Assembly: GCA_045633415.1 (NCBI GenBank)
Contig: JAZQYH010000120.1
Location: 11,882 to 75,881 of the forward strand
Reading direction: 5' to 3'
Origin: RGIG3102 sp045633415
GTDB lineage: Bacteria > Bacillota > Clostridia > Oscillospirales > Ruminococcaceae
DNA: 64,000 bases
Shown here piece after piece: positions 34,688 through 43,156 of this stretch. A program made the position numbers and the translations under genes. Position 1 is the first letter of the stretch. Each line of letters opens with the position of its first letter. The notes beneath the pieces are model-generated. The model made no database searches and was not told the origin of the DNA. It was given only the letters and a program-made list of their open reading frames with translations.

Positions 34688-35146
34688 TTAATTATACAAC
34701 ATAACTTCTGTCCGTTTCAATACTTCTTTTGGATTTTTTTGTATATTCTTTTTATTTTTTTGCAGTTTTTTCTCTGTTATTACCGAAAGTTTTCCACAAA
34801 TGGTATTTTTTACCCCTATTGCCTTTGTCACTGTCTTTTGCAAAAGCCCTGTAATCAGTATGTTTATACCATCGCCCACTGCCAGCGGAAAGCAAAACCA
34901 CCCCAAAAGACCAAAAGCAACATTGTACCAGCGCAAAACTTTGTAGTTTGCAAAGGACACCACATAGCTGAAAATCAGCACTGCAAACACACAGCTGATA
35001 ACTACATCCCTGATAAATACAGCTATTTTACCCCTGCCTGTAAAGGCAGACAAAAGTTGATAAACCACTGCTGTGGCAAAACCCACACCCATGCTGTACA
35101 CTGCATCCCACAAAACAAGCGTATAGCTCTGCACCTCAAAAATCAT
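34688..35146 (-). CDS. yabQ: Spore cortex biosynthesis protein YabQ
   Basis: 152 residues with about four or five membrane helices in the first 110 residues and a lysine-rich cytoplasmic tail. The opening VQSYTLVLWDAVYSMGVGFATAVVY is typical of YabQ (cited as two parts: VQSYTLVLWDAVYS and MGVGFATAVVY). In Bacillus YabQ is a sporulation membrane protein needed for cortex formation. The start overlaps the yabP stop (ATGA), and its SD lies inside yabP. Confidence 0.88.
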   Translation of the reverse strand: MIFEVQSYTLVLWDAVYSMGVGFATAVVYQLLSAFTGRGKIAVFIRDVVISCVFAVLIFSYVVSFANYKVLRWYNVAFGLLGWFCFPLAVGDGINILITGLLQKTVTKAIGVKNTICGKLSVITEKKLQKNKKNIQKNPKEVLKRTEVMLYN

Positions 35147-35415
35147 TTCATTATCCTTGTAAAGAAATTTTCACTTTTATCCTTTGCGGCTTTGTACTGC
35201 AGTGTTTCTATTCTGCCTGTCAGTTTAAGGGTATTGTTTGCAGAGCTGATTTCCCCTGCCACAAGGTCCCTGCCCTGAATTATCAGTGTACCATAGTCTG
35301 TGCGCAGTAAAATGCGGTATTCATCATAGGAAACCACCTGTATAACCCCTGTAACTGTCATTTCCTTGCGGTTTTCCACAGTTATTTTATGCGGAAGCAA
35401 AATTTTATCGGACAT
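35143..35415 (-). CDS. yabP: Sporulation protein YabP
   Basis: 90 residues. HKITVENRKEMTVTGVIQV and FDEYRILLRT-like YDEYRILLRTDYGTLIIQG are the YabP/YqfC family strands (beta-rich, IDxxxLxIxGxxL-type end). It is a forespore/mother-cell protein of unknown mechanism linked to cortex formation. It has a strong GGGGGAA site, overlaps yabQ by four bases and follows rqcP by 43 bases. Its presence supports an endospore-forming host. Confidence 0.88.
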   Translation of the reverse strand: MSDKILLPHKITVENRKEMTVTGVIQVVSYDEYRILLRTDYGTLIIQGRDLVAGEISSANNTLKLTGRIETLQYKAAKDKSENFFTRIMK

Positions 35416-35458
35416 AACATTCCCCCTTTTAGAGAAAATATATGCCCGATATTCAAAA

Positions 35459-35704
35459 TTATTCTTCGATTACTGTGTACATTTCTCTCGCGCCATCTTT
35501 TGACACTGTGTTTTCAACAGAAAGCACCTTTACCTTTACAGGCTTTGTGCCAAACATAATCTGCACCTCGTCACCGATTTTCACCTGATAGGATGCTTTT
35601 ACCTCTCTGCCGTTTACAATGATACGGCCAGCGTCTGCAACTTCGTTTGCCACTGTGCGTCTTTTGATAAGGCGGGAAACTTTCAGAAATTTATCTATTC
35701 TCAT
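35459..35704 (-). CDS. rqcP: S4-domain ribosome quality control protein RqcP (YabO/Hsp15 type)
   Basis: 81 residues from the ATG with an AGAGG site; a 22-residue upstream extension was rejected. The S4 RNA-binding motif MRIDKFLKVSRLIKRRTVANEV opens the protein (cited as MRIDKFLKVSRL and IKRRTVANEV), and GRIIVNGREVKASYQVKIGD continues the fold. RqcP binds stalled 50S-peptidyl-tRNA complexes and cooperates with RqcH in alanine tailing. The gene context (hup, yabP, yabQ, divIC) is the conserved Firmicutes arrangement. Confidence 0.9.
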   Translation of the reverse strand: MRIDKFLKVSRLIKRRTVANEVADAGRIIVNGREVKASYQVKIGDEVQIMFGTKPVKVKVLSVENTVSKDGAREMYTVIEE

Positions 35705-35741
35705 AATTACCTCTTTTGCTGTTTTGTATAATTGTATCATA

Positions 35742-35773
35742 CAAAAATTGCCGATGCAATGCACCGGCAAATC
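35742..35773 (-). terminator. partial terminator after hup
   Basis: Stem TTGCCG(G)TGC / GCA(T)CGGCAA, then TTTTTG on the minus strand. It lies within the cluster, so it may let hup be expressed above its neighbours. Confidence 0.7.
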
Positions 35774-35782
35774 TGGGTTTAA

Positions 35783-36058
35783 TTATTTGTTTACAGCGTT
35801 TTTAAGTGCTGTGCCTGCTTTGAATGCAGGTGCTTTGCTAGCTTCGATAACGATTGCTTCGCCTGTCTGTGGGTTGTGGCCCAGTCTTTCAGCTCTTTCT
35901 TTTACTTCGAATGTGCCGAAACCTACGAGGCTTACTTTTTCGCCATTTGCCAGTGTTTCTGTGATAGCTTCCAGAACAGCTGCAACTGCTTTATCTGCAT
36001 CTTTTTTTGTCAGGCCAGCTTTTTCGCCAACTACTGCAATAAGTTCTGCTTTTGTCAT
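35783..36058 (-). CDS. hup: DNA-binding protein HU
   Basis: 91 residues, the standard HU length. MTKAELIAVVGEKAGLTKK opens the helical dimer part, GFGTFEVKERAERLGHNPQTGE is the signature with the DNA-intercalating arm (cited as GFGTFEVKERAER and LGHNPQTGE), and the C-terminus is KAGTALKNAVNK. It packages and bends chromosomal DNA. The ATG has a CGGAGGA site. It lies between mazG and rqcP, followed by a terminator-like hairpin. Confidence 0.96.
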   Translation of the reverse strand: MTKAELIAVVGEKAGLTKKDADKAVAAVLEAITETLANGEKVSLVGFGTFEVKERAERLGHNPQTGEAIVIEASKAPAFKAGTALKNAVNK

Positions 36059-36080
36059 TATTTTAATCCTCCGAATTATA

Positions 36081-36869
36081 TTAATTCTCATCAAGATGCT
36101 GTGCCTCAAGCCATAGCTCTTTCAGCACAGTGAACTCTATTGTATCAAAAGACAGACCTTTTTGCAATGCTAAATTTTCAAATTTATTAAATATTTTTAC
36201 GAAATTTCTGCTTTTTTCCCTCAAAACCATCTCTGAATCCATTTTGTTCAGTCTTACCAGATTTGTAGCGGAAAACAGCAGGTCTCCCAGCTGGTTTTCT
36301 GTGGCATTTTCGTCTTTTTCCAGCTGGTCGAGAATGGCACGGATATTGGCAATTTCAGCCTTTTTGTCTGGTACTGGCAAAGAGCCTGCAGCCACTCTTT
36401 TCTGCACCTTCTGTGCATACATAAGTGATGGGAAGCTGTGTGGCACTGCATTTACTGTCTGGCTGATGGTAGTATGGCCGTGGGAATCATTTTTAATCGC
36501 TTCCCAGTTGTTCAGCACATCATCCACACCGTTTACCTGCAAGCCCTTGAAAACGTGTGGGTGGCGCAGTATAAGCTTTTGTGCCAGTTCATTTACCACA
36601 TCTTCAAAAGTGAAACTGCCCTGCTCTTTTTCCATCTGGCAGTGGAGCAATACCTGCAGCATTACATCGCCGAATTCTTCCAGCATCAGCTGTTTGTCAT
36701 CATTGTCAATGGCGTCCACAGCTTCATAGGTTTCTTCTATAAAGTCTTTTCTTACAGACAGATGTGTCTGCACTCTGTCCCATTCACAGCCTATTTCAGG
36801 GTGGCGCAGTATTTCAACCACCTTCAGCAAATCTTCTATTGTATAAAAATCTTTTCTTTCAAATTCCAT
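36081..36869 (-). CDS. mazG: Nucleoside triphosphate pyrophosphohydrolase MazG
   Basis: 262 residues with two MazG domains in tandem. The first carries EFGDVMLQVLLHCQMEKE (the ExxE12-28ExxD metal motif) after EETYEAVDAID. The second has LGDLLFSATNLVRL and the linker VPHSFPSLMYAQKVQKR. MazG hydrolyses non-canonical and ordinary NTPs to NMP and PPi, cleaning nucleotide pools. It has an AAAGGAG site and follows the spoVB-like gene, the yabM-yabN-type order of Bacillus. Confidence 0.95.
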   Translation of the reverse strand: MEFERKDFYTIEDLLKVVEILRHPEIGCEWDRVQTHLSVRKDFIEETYEAVDAIDNDDKQLMLEEFGDVMLQVLLHCQMEKEQGSFTFEDVVNELAQKLILRHPHVFKGLQVNGVDDVLNNWEAIKNDSHGHTTISQTVNAVPHSFPSLMYAQKVQKRVAAGSLPVPDKKAEIANIRAILDQLEKDENATENQLGDLLFSATNLVRLNKMDSEMVLREKSRNFVKIFNKFENLALQKGLSFDTIEFTVLKELWLEAQHLDEN

Positions 36870-36899
36870 AATCCATACTCCTTTATGGATTTTATTTTA

Positions 36900-38477
36900 T
36901 CATCTGGCGGCGGAGTTATCAACGAAAAAACCCAGAAACAGAAAAATTGTCACATATACCACCACAAATATTCCACCACAGAAAAATGTTTTGAACACAG
37001 TAGGCACGGCATACAGCACAAAATCTGCAAATATTCGCAAAAAAGTAAGCAACAGGTAGGACACAGCCACAGGTACAATCAGCTGTGGTATTACAGAAAT
37101 ACCCCTGCCGCTTTTTCTCACTGCCACCACAGACAAAACAAACACCATACTGTGAAATACTGTCTGCGAAATAATACACCCCATAATATTGATTTTTGGC
37201 ACTGAACACAGCCATCCACTTAAAGTCACCTTTACACCACAGGAGACCAGCAGGATTTTCAGTATAACCCCTGATTTCTTTCTGGCGTGAAGAATGGAGT
37301 TCAGCGGAAAAGAAAAGGCTGACAATATGGCAACAGGCGCCATAAAACGAAGAAAATATGTAGCCAGAGTTATCTGGGCCCCTCTCTGCCCATACAGAGT
37401 CACCAGTACTTCTTCTGGAAAAAAGGTCACAAACAGGCTGACAGGCACCACCAAAAAGGCTGTGATTTTCATCAGCTGATTGGTCTGCCGCAGACTATCC
37501 CCCTTTTCTGAATACATACTGCGTGTAATATAGGGCAAACCGGAAGAACCCACCGCTGACGACAGGGATGGTATCAGATTTACCACCGACAGACATAGCC
37601 CCTGATAAACACCAAACAGCCATATCGCCTTTTCATCTTCTGCAAAAAAGCTGATAAAGGGATACGCCGCCATAAGCTGACTGTCGGGAATATTTTTCAC
37701 AATGGACAGGCATATAACAGTGTCAAAAAAATTGGCAAGGGACACCACAAGGGCAGACAGTGAAATAGGCACTGACATAGACAGCAAGGTGGCTGTCTTT
37801 ATATCCACACTACTGTTTAAGGTGTGTGGATATTTTTTCCCGAAATCCCTTTTCATATACAGCCAGCACAGCATGCCGCACACACTTATGGTGCAAAAAG
37901 CCGCCAGCAGCTGTACATCACCTGCATTGTTTTTTACCATCACTCCAGCAAGGTATACTGTGGTGATACCTATAACCAGCTTTGCACCGCTTTCAAGCAG
38001 GCTTGCCTTTGCAGTTACAGACATATTGAGACTGCCTTGGCTTATGCCTTTGTAAATTGCCTCAAAGGTGGCAAAAAATAGATTGGGGCACAGCAATACC
38101 ACCCCTGTAAAAATCATAGGCGAATCCATATACTGGCTGTAAACAAAGCTTATTACCACCGCCACAGCTATCAACACCATAGACATAAAGCCATACACAG
38201 CAGATGCTTTTTTCTTTATTGCTACATATATTTGCTCGTCCTGTGTTTTCTGCATAGCCACCAGTCTGGAAACAGTAGGTGTAATACCTGCAACAGCCAG
38301 TGAGAAAAATGGCATAAAAATATTGAATGCCGCAGAATATTTGCCCATACCCTCTGCGCCTATCATTCTTGTAAGTGGTATGCGATAAGCAGCAGACAAC
38401 AGCTTTACTGCTATACCAGACACAGCCAGAAGGGCTGTACCTTTTACAAAAGTATCCTCTTTTTCTTTATATATCAT
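36900..38477 (-). CDS. spoVB: SpoVB-like polysaccharide/lipid II flippase
   Basis: 525 residues with about 14 membrane helices (MVF/MOP superfamily). The opening FVKGTALLAVSGIAVKLLSAAYRIPLTRMIGAEGMG is typical of SpoVB/YabM (cited as FVKGTALLAVSGIAVKLL and AYRIPLTRMIGAEGMG). Such proteins flip lipid-linked cell-wall precursors. SpoVB is used for spore cortex, and related YabM lies in this same cluster in Bacillus; either name could apply. The start at MIYKEKED has a modest GCAGGG site; an ATG 16 codons upstream is less likely. It is the first gene of the cluster. Confidence 0.88.
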   Translation of the reverse strand: MIYKEKEDTFVKGTALLAVSGIAVKLLSAAYRIPLTRMIGAEGMGKYSAAFNIFMPFFSLAVAGITPTVSRLVAMQKTQDEQIYVAIKKKASAVYGFMSMVLIAVAVVISFVYSQYMDSPMIFTGVVLLCPNLFFATFEAIYKGISQGSLNMSVTAKASLLESGAKLVIGITTVYLAGVMVKNNAGDVQLLAAFCTISVCGMLCWLYMKRDFGKKYPHTLNSSVDIKTATLLSMSVPISLSALVVSLANFFDTVICLSIVKNIPDSQLMAAYPFISFFAEDEKAIWLFGVYQGLCLSVVNLIPSLSSAVGSSGLPYITRSMYSEKGDSLRQTNQLMKITAFLVVPVSLFVTFFPEEVLVTLYGQRGAQITLATYFLRFMAPVAILSAFSFPLNSILHARKKSGVILKILLVSCGVKVTLSGWLCSVPKINIMGCIISQTVFHSMVFVLSVVAVRKSGRGISVIPQLIVPVAVSYLLLTFLRIFADFVLYAVPTVFKTFFCGGIFVVVYVTIFLFLGFFVDNSAAR

Positions 38478-38736
38478 ATAAACCCTGCTTTGTTTTTTGT
38501 AAAAGTATATGCTTGCCATCACCACAAATTACACTGTCTGCCTGCAAAATCCGGCATTTTTATATACAATTTGTATTAATTTTTCATTATTCTACAAACA
38601 GTTTATATTTTATTGCAGTTTAAAGTGTGTTTTCAGTAAAATCTGTGACCTTATTTTTGTATTATGTACACATAGATTAATTATTTTTTATCAGTTATAA
38701 TATATTTAATTGAAACGTTATATGGAGGACATATAT

Positions 38737-39708
38737 ATGAAATTTATCGATATGCATTGCGACACTCTTATGCCTTTTGTAAGAGGTGGCGACTACAACC
38801 TGTTTTGCAACAATGGTCAGGTTGACTTTCAGAAAATGAAAAAAGGTAATGCACTGGCACAGTTTTTTGCAGTATTCTTCCCAAAAATGGAAATGTTTGC
38901 AAAGCAGGGCATTGAAATGAACGACGAGCTTTATTTCAAACTGCTGACAGACGGTTTCTACAGAGACATCGAAAAACACAGCGACATCATCGCTTTTGCA
39001 GGCAACGCCGCTGACATTGAAAAGAACGAAAAAGACGGCAAAATGAGCGCTGTACTCACTATTGAAGACGGTAGATTCATCAATGGCGATATGAACAAAA
39101 TCAAAGAAGTGTACGACAAAGGTGTAAGAGCAATTTCTCTCACATGGAACTATGAAAACTGTTTTGGCTGGCCAAACAGCCTTGACAAAGAAATCATGAA
39201 CAAAGGTCTGAAAGAATTCGGCATTGAAGCAATTCAGTACATGAACGACCTTGGCATTATCATCGACGTATCCCACCTGTCTGATGGTGGCTTCTACGAT
39301 GTGGCTAAATACACCAAAAAACCATTTGTTGCAACACACTCCAACGCAAGAATGGCTTCTCCACACCAGAGAAACCTGACAGACGATATGATTAAGGTGC
39401 TGGCAGAAAAAGGCGGTGTAACAGGTCTGAACTTTGCACCACAGTTTATGGACCTTGACGTAAACGCTACACACACTCCTGTAAGCAACATCATCCGCAA
39501 TGCAAAACATATTGTAAATGTAGGCGGTATTGATGTACTGGGTCTTGGCACTGACTTTGACGGTATCGGCGGCACACAGGAAATCGCTGATTCTTCCATG
39601 TTGCCACAGCTGTGGGATGCATTTGCAAAAGCTGGCTTCCACGAAAGCGAAATCGAAAAAATCGCATACGGCAACGTAATGAGAGTAATCAAAGAAAGCA
39701 TGAAATAA
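38737..39708 (+). CDS. Membrane dipeptidase-family (M19) peptidase
   Basis: 323 residues of the renal dipeptidase TIM-barrel family. The metal motif HxD is H7-C-D9 in IDMHCDTL. TIEDGRFI holds the bridging glutamate, DVSHLSDGGFYDV and FVATHSNAR the two metal histidines, and GTDFDGIGG the active-site aspartate. The enzyme cleaves dipeptides, often with D-residues, and also acts on beta-lactam-like substrates. There is no signal peptide, so it is cytoplasmic. The ATG has a TGGAGGA site. It is a single gene with a perfect terminator. Confidence 0.93.
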   Translation: MKFIDMHCDTLMPFVRGGDYNLFCNNGQVDFQKMKKGNALAQFFAVFFPKMEMFAKQGIEMNDELYFKLLTDGFYRDIEKHSDIIAFAGNAADIEKNEKDGKMSAVLTIEDGRFINGDMNKIKEVYDKGVRAISLTWNYENCFGWPNSLDKEIMNKGLKEFGIEAIQYMNDLGIIIDVSHLSDGGFYDVAKYTKKPFVATHSNARMASPHQRNLTDDMIKVLAEKGGVTGLNFAPQFMDLDVNATHTPVSNIIRNAKHIVNVGGIDVLGLGTDFDGIGGTQEIADSSMLPQLWDAFAKAGFHESEIEKIAYGNVMRVIKESMK

Positions 39709-39724
39709 TTTATAATTGTATAGT

Positions 39725-39752
39725 AAAACGGCAGGTCATCCTGCCGTTTTTT
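39725..39752 (+). terminator. terminator of the dipeptidase gene
   Basis: Perfect 11-bp stem AAAACGGCAGG / CCTGCCGTTTT with a TCAT loop and a following T-run. Confidence 0.92.
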
Positions 39753-40017
39753 ATGTTAAAATTCAAAAAATTAATGATAAACATTAATTTTTCTATCGAC
39801 ATCTGCATTTTTCGTGGTATGTATTGTCGGCAGTGTCCTGACTGTTATGGTGCCCAAAGACAGCATCACAATTACTACAGAGCACGAAACTGTTATCGTA
39901 ATGGATATGACAAACACCATATTGCCAAGATTGGTAGGTATTGAAGAAGATGACGCAGGCATTTTTGAGCTGAACGGTATAAAATACAACCAGTTTGAAG
40001 TAAAAAAACAGCCTTGA
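39753..40017 (+). pseudogene. frameshifted remnant of a single-helix membrane protein
   Basis: An ATG opens a basic N-terminus (MLKFKKLMIN). The frame then runs out, while the next frame (from the stop at 39778-39780) continues with a clear membrane helix, LIFLSTSAFFVVCIVGSVLTV, cited as LIFLSTSAFFVV and CIVGSVLTV. A soluble segment (PKDSITITTEHETVIV, then EEDDAGIFELNGIKYNQFEV) follows. Joining the two frames near 39780 gives one plausible single-pass protein of about 87 residues. The first ATG follows the dipeptidase terminator directly, with no SD. Decay or a sequencing indel are both possible. Family not recognised. Confidence 0.45.
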
Positions 40018-40074
40018 AAAGCAAACAGCCACAGCTAAATCCACCCCTTACACTTATTCCCTCAACAAAAGGTA

Positions 40075-40191
40075 AGCGCCATAAGATTTTCCACATTGGA
40101 AGCTATCTGTGATGTGCTGGACTGCCAGCCCGGTGATATACTGGAATTTCGCAGAGATTCATCACCAGATGAAATAACAGTGGAAGAATAA
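40075..40191 (+). pseudogene. C-terminal remnant of an XRE-family HTH regulator
   Basis: A short open stretch reads SAIRFSTLEAICDVLDCQPGDILEF and then RRDSSPDEITVEE with a stop (quoted in parts: FSTLEAICDVLDCQPGDILEF lacks only the preceding helix). STLEAICxxLDCQPGDILE is the end of the Cro/CI-type HTH domain of small XRE regulators. The first three helices and a start codon are absent, and a stop codon lies in frame just upstream. It is therefore a broken gene, probably left after deletion between it and the membrane remnant before it. Confidence 0.65.
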
Positions 40192-40206
40192 AAATCCCAC
40201 AACAAA

Positions 40207-40240
40207 ACGCCTCCCTTGTGTAAGGGAGGCGTACTTTTTT
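40207..40240. terminator. terminator-like hairpin, related to the intergenic repeat
   Basis: Perfect 11-bp stem ACGCCTCCCTT / AAGGGAGGCGT with loop GTGT and a T-run on the plus strand. The CCCTTGTGTAAGGG core matches the first hairpin of the element at 11307-11389. Confidence 0.8.
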
Positions 40241-40255
40241 CTGTATTTACTTTTA

Positions 40256-40774
40256 TCAGTCTTTGATATTGCCTTCCAGCGGACTGCTGATTTGCCAGCT
40301 GATAATTTTTGCGCCCACTACATCAGACAAATCCTGCTTGTAATGTGTAGTACCTGTTGAATCATCCACAAAGAAGATGTATGGTGTAGCAAATTCAATG
40401 CTGGCATCAGGTGCGCCCATATAATACTCTGCATTCAATGGCACCTGAATGTATAAGCTAGGGTGGTTTGCTTCGTCCAGATAGTAGCGTCCGTACTGCT
40501 CGTTATTTGTTATATAACAGCTCCAGTCACGTGAGTTGCCGCCTTCCAGCGAGAAGGAAATACCTTCATAATCACACACCACTGCTTCTTTCACAGTAAA
40601 CTGCTGGTCGTTGTATTCATACACCAGCTCAAAAGGGAATTCACCGTGTTTTGTTTTTGGTTTGCCAGGTCTGTCAAAAAGTGCTTCCCCCAGAATGCCA
40701 CCAGTGATATACTGTAAAAACGCAAAAACAAGACCTGCAAGCACCAGAATTGCTATTAAAATCTTTTTCTTCAC
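40256..40774 (-). CDS. Hypothetical membrane-anchored extracytoplasmic protein
   Basis: 172 residues, family not recognised. One N-terminal membrane helix (residues 5-24) or uncleaved signal is followed by a beta-rich domain with many Tyr and Asp residues (FELVYEYNDQQFTVKEAVVC, then YITNNEQYGRYYLDEANHPS). The domain is predicted to lie outside the cell. There is no lipobox. The GTG start has an AAAGGAG site. It follows the flavodoxin-like gene by 24 bases and is probably cotranscribed. The rest of the operon gives no clear role. Confidence 0.72.
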   Translation of the reverse strand: MKKKILIAILVLAGLVFAFLQYITGGILGEALFDRPGKPKTKHGEFPFELVYEYNDQQFTVKEAVVCDYEGISFSLEGGNSRDWSCYITNNEQYGRYYLDEANHPSLYIQVPLNAEYYMGAPDASIEFATPYIFFVDDSTGTTHYKQDLSDVVGAKIISWQISSPLEGNIKD

Positions 40775-40798
40775 ACTTATACTCCTTTGGAGATTATT

Positions 40799-41455
40799 TT
40801 ACTCTTCCCAGGTACCAGAAACCATTTTGGAACCAAGCGCATAAGCCTTTGCCTTTTCCATTGGGAATACTGTCTTGCGGCGGTTTTCCACTGCCTCTGG
40901 GTCAAAGTATGTCCAGCCGTATTTGGAATAGTCGTTTACCTGTTTTGTCTGTCCGCTGATAAGGAATTTAACAGGACCGATAAATCTTTCCAGACGTTTT
41001 TTATAGCCAGCCAGCATATTTGTATAGCCGTTTGCGTCGTACAAATCTTCTGCCACGTTACTTGTCATAATAAACAGCACAGGGATATTCTGTTCTCTAT
41101 AGCCGCCTACCTCGTGCTTGTATGTAAGATGCTGGAAAATCAGTCTTTCAAACAATGCACGGAAACCTGCAGAAACTTCACCCAGATAGTTTGGTGTGCC
41201 GATAATCAGACCGTCTGCTGTACTGATATCTTCCAGAATTTCAGTCAGCCCGTCCTTGCACACGCACTTGCCCTGATTTGGCTCCAGCATACAGCCAAAA
41301 CAGGATACACAGCCTGTGAATTTTTCCTGTCTGTACAAGTCGTAATATTTTACCTGTGCATTTTCCTTTTTTGCACCCAATGCAGCCTGTTCCACCAGCT
41401 GTGCTGTGTTCCAGTTAGCACGTGGGCTTGCGTTAATAGCCACTATCTTTTTCAT
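40799..41455 (-). CDS. Flavodoxin-fold NAD(P)H-dependent oxidoreductase
   Basis: 218 residues of the NADPH-dependent FMN reductase/iron-sulfur flavoprotein group. INASPRANWNTAQLV is the FMN phosphate loop, GTPNYLGEVSAGFRALFERL the second FMN contact. A cysteine cluster, GCVSCFGCMLEPNQGKCVC (about residues 48-66), resembles the compact Cys motif that binds a [4Fe-4S] cluster in iron-sulfur flavoproteins. It probably moves electrons between ferredoxin or NAD(P)H and an unknown acceptor. It has an AAGGAG site and is first in a two-gene unit with the 172-residue protein. Confidence 0.85.
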   Translation of the reverse strand: MKKIVAINASPRANWNTAQLVEQAALGAKKENAQVKYYDLYRQEKFTGCVSCFGCMLEPNQGKCVCKDGLTEILEDISTADGLIIGTPNYLGEVSAGFRALFERLIFQHLTYKHEVGGYREQNIPVLFIMTSNVAEDLYDANGYTNMLAGYKKRLERFIGPVKFLISGQTKQVNDYSKYGWTYFDPEAVENRRKTVFPMEKAKAYALGSKMVSGTWEE

Positions 41456-41475
41456 AACAACGCTCCTTATATCTG

Positions 41476-42591
41476 TTATTCAATTGGAATTTCCATATAC
41501 CCTGCGGAAATATCAAATCCTTCAAAGTCATAAAGTGTAAACATAAGATTTACTACCTCTGAATCATCAAACTCTGCACCGTCTATTGTGAAAGTTACAT
41601 CACCGTTGTACATAATATAGTCAGGATTATATGCCTCTACTGTTTCTTCATAAACAACCCTGCTCATGTCTTCTGAAAGTACCTGTGCCACCACATAACT
41701 ATCTTCAAAGGCATTATATGCTGAATAATAAACTTTCAATTCTGTGATTTCGTTGCGTTTCAGTGTGTGTTTGTCCCGTTCTTCGATTTCCACATATGTG
41801 TACTCTGCATCCTGCATATACTCATCATCGTCATATTCAGGTAGTACATCCTCTGTATATTGGTTATCTGCCGCAGGTTCATCAAGATATATATCAGAAG
41901 GCTGTTTGTCGTAATCTTCGCCGTAAAATTTCTGGTCTTCACTGCCGAATATAAACCACTGTGTATCGCTGTCTAATATGTCCCGTATTGGTGTGTCGTC
42001 AGGTATTGTTCCTGTGCCATCATCAACCCGTTTGGCATTTTTAGCATTGTAGAAAAACAGTGCGATGCCATCATACCATTCAGGCATACAGATTGACAGT
42101 TCGTATTCTGTTACAAACACACGGTTATCCCAACCCTGACTGTCAAAATAGTCGGAAAGCACTGTAATTTCGCCTGTTTTGCCGTCAATTTCCACTGTCC
42201 AGTCATCAGAACCTCCCATCAAACCATCGCCGCCCTGATCAAAATCAGCATACAGAACACGGCTTTGCATACCATACTGATATGCATTATCATCGTTATA
42301 CACAAGTTTTGCCTTTACTGTTTTATTTACATAGCCTTCAATATCAGCTGGTGTAACTGTATAATCAGTAATTGTAACAAACCCTGTTGTCTCTTCATTT
42401 TCATCCTGGAAACAAAGTGTTTTGTATGGGTATGTTACCCCCACCTCCATAGGCTGATTTTTCACGCCAAATGGATATTCAAGTTTATTGGTGTCTTTTC
42501 CGCCATCGCCAGCTGTGCCTGTATCACCGCCACAGGCAGTCATTGAAAAAACAAGAACTACTGCTAAAAACAAACTGATAATCTTTTTCAT
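41476..42591 (-). CDS. Putative surface lipoprotein
   Basis: 371 residues from the ATG with a GAAGGAG site; a 28-residue upstream extension has none. The lipobox FSMTAC gives an acylated cysteine near residue 19, followed by a Gly/Asp-rich linker. The body is acidic, rich in Asp, Tyr and Thr (for example YTEDVLPEYDDDEY), with predicted beta strands. It ends with a TLYDFEGFDISAGYMEIPIE-like strand (TLYDFEGFDISAGYMEI). No family recognised. It is exposed on the outer face of the membrane. A single gene lying upstream of the flavodoxin-like gene. Confidence 0.78.
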   Translation of the reverse strand: MKKIISLFLAVVLVFSMTACGGDTGTAGDGGKDTNKLEYPFGVKNQPMEVGVTYPYKTLCFQDENEETTGFVTITDYTVTPADIEGYVNKTVKAKLVYNDDNAYQYGMQSRVLYADFDQGGDGLMGGSDDWTVEIDGKTGEITVLSDYFDSQGWDNRVFVTEYELSICMPEWYDGIALFFYNAKNAKRVDDGTGTIPDDTPIRDILDSDTQWFIFGSEDQKFYGEDYDKQPSDIYLDEPAADNQYTEDVLPEYDDDEYMQDAEYTYVEIEERDKHTLKRNEITELKVYYSAYNAFEDSYVVAQVLSEDMSRVVYEETVEAYNPDYIMYNGDVTFTIDGAEFDDSEVVNLMFTLYDFEGFDISAGYMEIPIE

Positions 42592-42711
42592 AGTTATTAG
42601 CACTCCTTCATATTTATTTGATTTAATTATAAAACCAAAGCAAAATGATTTCAATATAATATACGTTTTTAACATAGAGTAACTTTACAAACATCAGTTT
42701 TGTCCGCAATA

Positions 42712-42750
42712 AAAATACACCCCGCCAGCATTGTGCTGTGGGGTGTACAT
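42712..42750 (-). terminator. terminator of the atp operon
   Basis: Arms TACACCCC / GGGGTGTA with an inner CAGC / GCTG stem. On the minus strand TTTTTATT follows. Confidence 0.87.
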
Positions 42751-42751
42751 T

Positions 42752-43153
42752 TTAATTTTCAGTTTTAACCTGTGTGCGTACAAGTTCACGTTTTACTTTC
42801 AGCTTTGCATGCTCGATATCTCTTGCATCCTTTGCCTCTGCCAATTCTTTTTTATGAATTTCCAGCTGTCTTGCTGCACGGTCAAGGTCGATGTCTTCTT
42901 TCCATTCAAAAGTGGAGGTCAGCACCTGTACATTGTTTTTTTCCACGTTCAGCAGACCACGGTTGCACACTGCTGTACGTTTTTCACCGTTGATTACAAC
43001 AGTGCATTTGCCGATATCAAGGGCAGTAACCATATTGGAGTGGTTTGGCCAGATGGAAGCATCACCTGTTACAGTGCGCAGTGTGATAGCCTCGGCTTCA
43101 CCTTCGTAATGAACACCAAATGGTGAAAAGATTTTAAGGTTGAATGTTGCCAT
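42752..43153 (-). CDS. atpC: F1Fo ATP synthase epsilon subunit
   Basis: 133 residues. The N-terminal beta-sandwich (FNLKIFSPFGVHYEGEAEAI; GDASIWPNHSNMVTAL) is typical. The C-terminal helix pair (ELAEAKDARDIEHAKLKVKREL) regulates rotation by contacting the alpha/beta head. It has a GGGGGAA site overlapping the end of atpD. It is the last gene of the operon, followed by a strong terminator. Confidence 0.96.
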   Translation of the reverse strand: MATFNLKIFSPFGVHYEGEAEAITLRTVTGDASIWPNHSNMVTALDIGKCTVVINGEKRTAVCNRGLLNVEKNNVQVLTSTFEWKEDIDLDRAARQLEIHKKELAEAKDARDIEHAKLKVKRELVRTQVKTEN

Positions 43154-43156
43154 TAA

